Assembly: GCA_045837725.1 (NCBI GenBank)
Contig: JBEWZL010000053.1
Coordinates: forward strand, 1 to 64,000
Direction of reading: 5' to 3'
Length of the DNA stretch: 64,000 bases
DNA from: Vermamoeba vermiformis
Taxonomy: Eukaryota; Tubulinea; Echinamoebida
Part shown: piece by piece, positions 57,756-64,000 of the stretch
How positions within the stretch are numbered: the stretch's first letter is position 1
How the letters are laid out: every line of letters begins with the position of its first letter
Notes under the pieces: model-generated
Databases searched by the model: none
Told to the model about the DNA's origin: nothing
The model's input: the letters and a program-made list of their open reading frames with translations, nothing else
Translations under genes and position numbers: made by a program

Positions 57756-59528
57756 ATGGATACAATACCAAATGAAATATTTGCACTAATATGTTCATAT
57801 CTGCAACCTAGAGTGCTCGGGCTCTTGACAAGTTGCAGCAAGCGGATTGACCATCTCGTCAAATCAGACACCGTTCTAGCGTACCACAAAGAAGCACTGT
57901 ACAAAAAATGGTATTTTAGCCGCAAAATTGATAGTTTTAAGTCTACAGCTTCGATTTTCGAGAGGATCAAGTTGCGGATTAACTACCAAAATCGCTGGAA
58001 ATCGCAATCGCAGCCGTCTGGTTATTTACTACCAATAGGAGAAGATAAAATTACCACAATTAAATGCAAGAAAAATCGGTACGTCCCCTGCTGTATTTTA
58101 AAATTAATTTTTTAGATCAAAATCATTTTGGCGGCAACGTTGTAACGTGTCTGACATTATCATTTAAGCATTTAATAATTATCAATATTTATTTCTGTTG
58201 AAGGCTGCTCGTATTGTCAGTGTCCGAAGGCAAGGCAACAAAAATTTCGGTGTACGATCTGGAAACCTTAAAACTGTTGGCCACGACAGAAACCCAGTTG
58301 TTTCGTGGAAGTGCCGCTAAAATATGGTGGAAGGTACACAGAATAATATTATTTGGACAGTCAATTAATTTGCTTTTGAAGGGTAACGACTGGGTTTTGT
58401 TTTCGTATGGCTCCGCATTAGCCACGTGGAATATTTCTCAAAATTTCGTCGAAGAAGTTAAAATTGAATCGAGACTGAATTTTCCTATTAATTTTTCGGA
58501 CTTCGCGCACTTCGACGGCCATGAAACAGTTGTATACCATAATGGATCCTTCTCTATGGAAAGATCTGTAAGTAGTATGTTAATAATAGAAGTATAATAA
58601 CGTTATTATTAAGATCTACAATGTACGAACGAAAGAAACACGAGTGATTGACTGGATCGAGTGTCAATCCGTTTATATTTGGATCAATTTTGACATTAGA
58701 ACGATTATTTATCAAAAAGCCGATGCCAAATATTATATGGAGAAATACACAACCGATTGGAAACGAGTTGTAAGTAGTTTTTGTTTGACATTTGCAATGA
58801 CACGTGTCAACAAAATTAACTCTTATTAGAGCTCCACGCCGTTAGAAGTGTTAGACTGTTATGGCTCTATTGATTTTAAGATCACTCCCGATTACACTTT
58901 TCTTTTTTATTCTTCGCAGTCTGCACCCGCAAGAGTACGATCGGAACAAAAGTAGTTTTTTTTCAACGAGTTTTTTAACTTTTGTTTTATCGTTTAGGTC
59001 TTTTCTTCACGGACAGGAGCATTTATTTTGCGCATGCCTGTCAATGTCAACGCAGATCGAACGAAATTGAAGTATTCGAAGGACGGCATGCTGATCCACA
59101 AATATAAATCGAACAATTCTGTAGTTGGAGTGTATTCGCTGAAAAATAATAGACTGGAGCAAATTACATGGATCACACAGCCTTACAGCGAAAAAGCCGT
59201 TTTCAAAATGATCACAAAAGAGTTGGTAAGAGCAGAGATTATATTTTTGGATCCGACCTCGCGGCCCTGAAATGACTGTTAACGTTTTAAATAGGCGCTC
59301 ATTAAGTATGGCAAATCGATTGCGTTCAAAACAGCCACAACAAAGACCGACATTGTTAGCGGAGCGAAATTAACACCGCAGATCAGCAAGCTCGTAGCGA
59401 ATGAGTACGCGACATGGCGAGTCATGGATACTGCACTGTCTGAAACACAAATTATTTTGCACGTGCAATCACAAGCAAAGCAGAACACGATTATAGTGCT
59501 CGATTATTGTAATTCTGTCGTTCAATAA
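57756..59528 (+). CDS. F-box protein with beta-propeller-like C-terminal part
   Basis: Six exons (57756-58078, 58204-58567, 58614-58769, 58830-58934, 58998-59225, 59295-59528) give 469 aa. Residues 1-50 form an F-box (MDTIPNEIFALICSYLQPRV, then SCSKRIDHL). The rest is beta-rich with loosely repeating strand patterns ending in Trp or aromatic residues (ISVYDLETLKLLATTETQLF, WVLFSYGSALATWNI, AFILRMPVNVN), as in degenerate propellers of F-box/WD-like proteins. No strict WD motif is seen. For exon 4 I used the GTACGA donor at 58935 because a downstream donor would shift the frame. It likely serves as an SCF substrate receptor. Confidence 0.75.
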
Positions 59529-59759
59529 TGATAAAGTGCACTACGTTTTTTGTATTCATTCCCGATGCTGTTGGATTTGCGACTTGGGCTTAGTTGCACA
59601 AATTGCCGCAAGATCGTAAAAAGTCATATTTTGCTCTTAAAAAAATTGTTCGTCGGTTGAAATTCGTTCTGTGCTGATCCCAGTTTTTTCTTATTCGAGC
59701 CGCTACTTCACCACATTTGTCATATTAGTGCGGTGCACTAATAGTCCCAATAATTCGAT

Positions 59760-60697
59760 ATGACCGACCCAACGGATTACGTTTGGTACGCCTGCTACGG
59801 ATCCAACATTAACAAGCAACGGTTTATGCTTTACATCCTTGGAGGCCAAGACAATATCGAAGGCACATTGTTAGATGAGGATGGTGCACGAGACAAGTCT
59901 CATCCAATCGAAGAAAGGTAAGATCTAATTTTTTTAAAATTCGTTATCATTTTTTTATAAATTTGTATTTGCAGTTACAGCGCTTTATCTACTCATAAAA
60001 TGTTAAAAATAATTTTAAAAATATTATAGAGCAATAGATATTCCGTATTCGCTTTATTTTGCGAAACACTCATCCAGGTGGGGCGGAGGATGTGCCTTTT
60101 TGAATCCGCACGTTAAGCTAGACAAGACAGGTACTAATCATATTCGTAATTTACTAGTGTTAATTAATATTATGCAGATCCGAAGCATGCAGAGCAGTTT
60201 ACGCTCGGCAAAATGTATTTAGTCACGCGCCATCAATTTATCGACATTATGAACCAAGAAAATTGCACAAAATTTAACGAAAATGATATGAATAAGGCTA
60301 TTAATAGAGTCACAAAAGAATCTTCGCAGCAGTTAGTCATAAATCAGCAATCTTGGTACGGAAATTTAATGTTGCTCGGATACGCCGCGGGATCTGGCGA
60401 AAATGACTCTCAATATCCAATCTTGACATTCACATCACCTATATGCTTCACGCCTCTCAATAAGCCGAGCATGAGTTATATTAGAGCAATTTACAAAGGT
60501 AAATATTTCTCGATCTGATTTTTGGCGCGAACTTATTTTGGATCTGCTTTGTAGGAGTTGAAGATTTATACAAGGATTATACTATAGAAGACTATATTCG
60601 GTATTTTCATTCCAAGCAAGGAATTAAAGACCTCTACACTCGCGAACAAATCAAGAAAATGTTATTGACCGAATCCGCGACGAAAGGAAAGAATTAA
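59760..60697 (+). CDS. Gamma-glutamylcyclotransferase-fold protein
   Basis: Four exons (59760-59917, 60030-60130, 60178-60498, 60555-60697) give 240 aa. The start reads VWYACYGSNINKQRFMLYIL and then GG, the YGSN signature of the GGCT-like fold, with RWGGGCAFLNP and GKMYLVTRHQFIDIMNQEN typical of the larger, histone/plant-type GGCT-like proteins. The usual catalytic Glu of glutathione-acting enzymes cannot be placed with confidence (candidates are in the segment QQSWYGNLMLLG onward). It probably cleaves gamma-glutamyl amines or peptides; the exact substrate is unknown. Confidence 0.8.
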
Positions 60698-61160
60698 TAC
60701 ACGTAAATGCGAGTGCCTATACTATACCGTCAAAATTCGATGGAACGAGTTCTACAGATAATGTAGCCGCGGGTCTTCCTTATTTGGTAATTTCTGTTTG
60801 TTTACCTGCCCACAGTTACTACACTCAATCTCGAGTAATTAACTGTGCTGAACATTATTACGCAACAATTTACAATTAAGCGGTTAATTCTTGCGCTAAT
60901 AAAGATCGGAGCCAAATCCGACGTATTTTCCTTGCCTGTTGAAGCGTAGTTAGAGGTTTCACGGACCTCACTAAATTTATTATCTGATGCATAAAGTGTC
61001 GTGTATGATTGGGTTCTGACTCGCATTTCCGCGTTTGTGAAACATTCAGACCAAAAAAATTAGCCGGTAAATCATTTTGCGGGCTTGTTTCACTCAGTAC
61101 TCGCTCTATTACACCACTAAAGCCCTTTGTATATTCAGTTGCTTAATCCGAGCTGTAAAA
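60698..61160. other. Intergenic, no gene seen
   Basis: About 460 bp between tandem plus-strand genes, holding the 3' UTR of the cyclotransferase-like gene and the promoter of the UNC93-like gene. Nothing structured was recognised. Confidence 0.4.
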
Positions 61161-63529
61161 ATGCGAAAAATTCTCGGATCTAAGCGTAACGCTTTCGATG
61201 AGCGAAGTCCGATGCCGACGAAGGTATTAGGATGTTTCTCCTATGAAATGGGATACGTAGTCATATTGGGCGTGGCATTTTGCACGTTGTTCTCGGCCTT
61301 CAACGCGACACAGGTAAGTTTACGTTACATCTAGATCCTTCAAGTAAATTAGCGCCCTTTCACTTAATATAGGCTTGAAATAGTTTTTGGAATATTGTTA
61401 TGAATATTAAACAGACAATTTACTTTTTTAACACTCAATGGTGCGAGATCCGGATTTGATATTTAATTTTTCGTTCATGAAAATATTTAACTGAACCAAA
61501 TTACACCAACTTAACCCAAATAATCGATCATAATACCCATCGCTTTAATGTGTTGCAATCATGCTAATTCTAATAATTTGATCTAACAGAGTTTGCAAGG
61601 CACGGTTAATGCCAAGTGGGGATTTTGGAGTTTAGGCTTATTATATATTGTATTTTCTATATCTAATGCCCTCGTACCTGAATTGGTCATTAAAATTGGC
61701 GAGAAGTAAGTCCCGAGCTTAATTTCCGGATCTTTCGGTTGATCCACATTTTATTGAAGCATCAACTTATTTTCTATTTGCGTAGGGCCTCTTTGTTAAT
61801 CGGAGGAGCTACATTTGTATTATTTATTGCGAGTAATATCAAGGTTTTGGTGCCTACACTCATGATTTCAGCCGCGATCTGCGGATTTGGTGGCGCTGTC
61901 TTATGGAGCGGTCAAGGAGTAAGTTTATCGCATAAGATTATAGACTTGTATCTTATATACATATTTTAGGCGTTTTTAGTCCGAATCTCAGCGAAAGAAA
62001 ACGTCGGAAAAAACAGTGGCATCGTAAGTCAGATCTAAATCAATTATTCAACGTGCAAATATTAATTTTATGCTTCAAATTTCTGTCTATGATAAATTTA
62101 AATAATATCACGAGAATTAATGGCTTAGTGATGAACTTCTTATCATCCTTATCTGCGTAGTATGAATAAGATTGATTTTAATATGATTCTAATTTGCCAA
62201 TTACAAATTCATAGTACTTCATATTATTAACTCATAGCAACATATTTAATAACGTATTTTACGTGGTTTTAGTTCTTCGCATTCCATCAGTCCAGTACGT
62301 GCTTGGGCAATCTCTTAGGCGCTGTTCTATTAAGCAGTGGAGGCGTTAGCAATGTCGTATTGTTCATTATATTCACTGTTATTGGCATATTTGGTGTTGC
62401 TGTATTCTTAGCGCTAAGGTAAGCACTTGGAAAATATTCTTTGCTTGGATCGAGATCGCTAACTTTCCAAATTTAGAAATCCGCCGCAGACCTCCGAAGA
62501 GATCGCACTGCGCGCTGAAAATGCTAAGCAGCCGTTGTCTTATCGATTGTTCAAGGCATTTACTATGTTCAAAGACAAACGATTTTTGATTTTGGTTCCG
62601 TTCATCATTTACAGCGGCATGAGGTACGAATAACGATATCGATTACCAAATAAGGAAATATTCATATTAATGTCTATATGTAGTCAAGGATATATCTACG
62701 GAACATTTGCTACGGAGCTTGGAAAGTTTTGGTTGGGTTGGGTCATGGCCTCTTTTGGCGCGTCAAATGCTCTTTGTACGTACTTCCGATTGACATTTTG
62801 ACACGTGTCATCGCTCATGCTCGGCACCGACGCCTTTCTCTAATACTTTTCCATATTAATAGGCTCGACTATGGTTGGCAAAATCCTCAGCAAGATCGGC
62901 TGCAAAGGCACCATTACTTTATCGACGGTGTGCTTCCTTATTTGCAGTATTACGATGGCTGCAACACCGACTGAAGTCTTGCAACAAAATTACGGTGTTT
63001 TGTTCATGTGCGCCATTTTCTTAGGTACGTACAAGTTATTCGGTGGAGCTGGGTCTCTCGAAATTTCAACATTTGTATACAATGAGGTTAAATCTTTAAT
63101 GTACTAATATGATTATGATTATCAGGTGCGGCAGATGCAGGCTATAATACGACAATTTACGCGATCTGGGGCGCGTACTGGCCAAAAACAATTGAAATGG
63201 CATTTGGAGGCTTTAGATTTATTCAAGGCTCAGCTATTGCACTATTTTTGGGCATAGGACCGGTAGTTAACTTGACGCAAGCCACAGTGCTTATCGTCGT
63301 GTTTATCTTCGCCGGATTGACTGCCGTCCTAATCTGCGATCGAATTATTCAGCCTATGGATATTAAGCCTGGTCAAGAGGATCATAACGAAGTTAATTTT
63401 ACTACGAGCACCCATACAGAAGTCGCTTCTGCTTTGGAGAATGGCGATCATTACACGAATGGAACGGATGTGGATGACATGAGATCCGTTCCTCTCGACG
63501 ACAACTCACCTGTTACTGGAGCAGCCTAA
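61161..63529 (+). CDS. UNC93-like major facilitator protein
   Basis: Nine exons (61161-61313, 61590-61705, 61786-61918, 61970-62023, 62273-62418, 62477-62623, 62684-62775, 62863-63024, 63126-63529) give 468 aa with closed phases. About eleven hydrophobic segments are visible, in the UNC93A order: YVVILGVAFCTLFSAFNATQ, SLQGTVNAKWGFWSLGLLYI, VPELVIKIGEKASLLIGGA, the FGGAVLWSGQG motif, CLGNLLGAVLLSSGGV, then after a cytosolic loop QGYIYGTFATELG and the C-terminal bundle with NTTIYAIWGAYWP. UNC93 proteins are polytopic regulators of ion channels or chaperones of receptors; transport itself is not established. The cytosolic tail is acidic and Thr/Asn-rich. Confidence 0.92.
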
Positions 63530-63754
63530 TATCCTTGGCATCAGTATGTCAATTTCTACGAATGTAAATAGCCTATTTATTTGCGGAAACGTTTTGTGCG
63601 CCATCGCCAAATTGCACGAGAATTCATTTTATTGCAATTATTCTCCTAGAATTCTTTCAATCATCACGCAATATCACGCGGTATCGAAACGACAAATAGT
63701 GAATCGAATATCGCGAAAGTCTATTTTGAAGTTCATTTGGATCAAGGAACAACG

Positions 63755-64000
63755 ATGGCGACTAAAAGAAAGCACGAAGACGACTCAATTGCTGGACGAT
63801 TGACTAAACGTCTTAAGACTGATACTATCGAAGCTGAGCGTAAGTTATGCATTTACCAGATATTTATTCTGAGAAATTCTTATCGTTTTTTTATTTCAAT
63901 TACAGAAAAGCTTGATGAGGTCTGGAAGAACCTCAATGACCAACTCGGAGCTATCCAATACCCTGCTGTCACCGAGGAAGAGGTCGATCAATGGGAAATG
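63755..64000 (+). CDS. 5' part of an unidentified gene, cut by window end
   Basis: Exon 1 (63755-63839) encodes MATKRKHEDDSIAGRLTKRL and eight more residues, rich in basic residues like a nuclear signal. A 66-nt intron joins in phase to exon 2 (63906 on), which reads KLDEVWKNLNDQLGAIQYPA and is open to the last base. Too little is present to identify the family. Confidence 0.6.
   Translation, partial: MATKRKHEDDSIAGRLTKRLKTDTIEAERKLCIYQIFILRNSYRFFISITEKLDEVWKNLNDQLGAIQYPAVTEEEVDQWEM

Noticed and set aside
1-64000. CRISPR arrays, rRNA or tRNA genes
   Set aside because: No regularly spaced repeats, rRNA core or tRNA box pair was seen by eye; a covariance-model scan was not possible.

Overview
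This is a gene-dense, AT-rich eukaryotic nuclear window, read in the standard code. About 25 protein genes lie on both strands. Most are cut by short phase-preserving GT-AG introns of roughly 45-60 nt, with some of 100-320 nt. Several families point to a free-living protist, most likely an amoebozoan: a DPE2-type glucanotransferase with two starch-binding domains, deiodinase-like selenoproteins, a WDR41-like WD40 protein, an UNC93-like transporter, a TALE homeobox protein, a membrane-anchored aspartic protease, a FUSC-type membrane protein and an LRR receptor kinase. The lineage is my inference. No rRNA, tRNA or CRISPR array was recognised.

Layout. 1-2048: no gene supported; repeated TTTGTATACAC motifs. 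2049-7283: an apparently intact DNA transposon with 26-bp terminal inverted repeats and two divergent genes, one for a ParB/sulfiredoxin-fold-like protein and one for a DDE-type transposase with a C-terminal chromodomain. Six of its eight introns and its central promoter carry the same ~21-bp palindrome. 7284-9160: broken coding fragments. 9242-12000: an F-box protein with a membrane C-terminus and an AlkB-like dioxygenase with duplicated RPA-binding-like motifs. 12184-20306: glucanotransferase, FUSC-like membrane protein and ES1/DJ-1-family protein. 20574-26566: aspartic protease, TBP, a Pro/Tyr-rich protein with a CxxC pair and a small membrane protein. 27458-31310: tandem iodothyronine-deiodinase-like genes with an in-frame TGA at the catalytic selenocysteine and a SECIS-like hairpin in each 3' UTR, with a decayed ADF/cofilin gene between them. 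32067-33064: TALE homeobox. 33335-39240: a truncated LRR receptor kinase abutting a frameshifted F-box/LRR gene. 39817-49017: an unknown acidic protein, a PH-domain protein, a SMARCD/BAF60 subunit and a WDR41-like protein. 49094-57064: two secreted, probably GPI-anchored proteins, a six-TM channel with an atypical pore and a PPP-family pseudophosphatase. 57756-64000: an F-box protein, a gamma-glutamylcyclotransferase-fold protein, an UNC93-like transporter and a truncated gene.

The strongest leads are the transposon with its intron palindromes and ParB-like partner, and the tandem selenocysteine deiodinases with co-conserved SECIS elements. After these come the pseudophosphatase, the channel without a GYG filter, and the RPA-motif AlkB. 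Exon joins were made by hand from splice sites and reading phase; phase closes over every intron for the genes given high confidence. Frameshifts cluster at 7.3-9.1 kb, 29-30 kb and 34.7-39 kb. They may be real decay or assembly indels.
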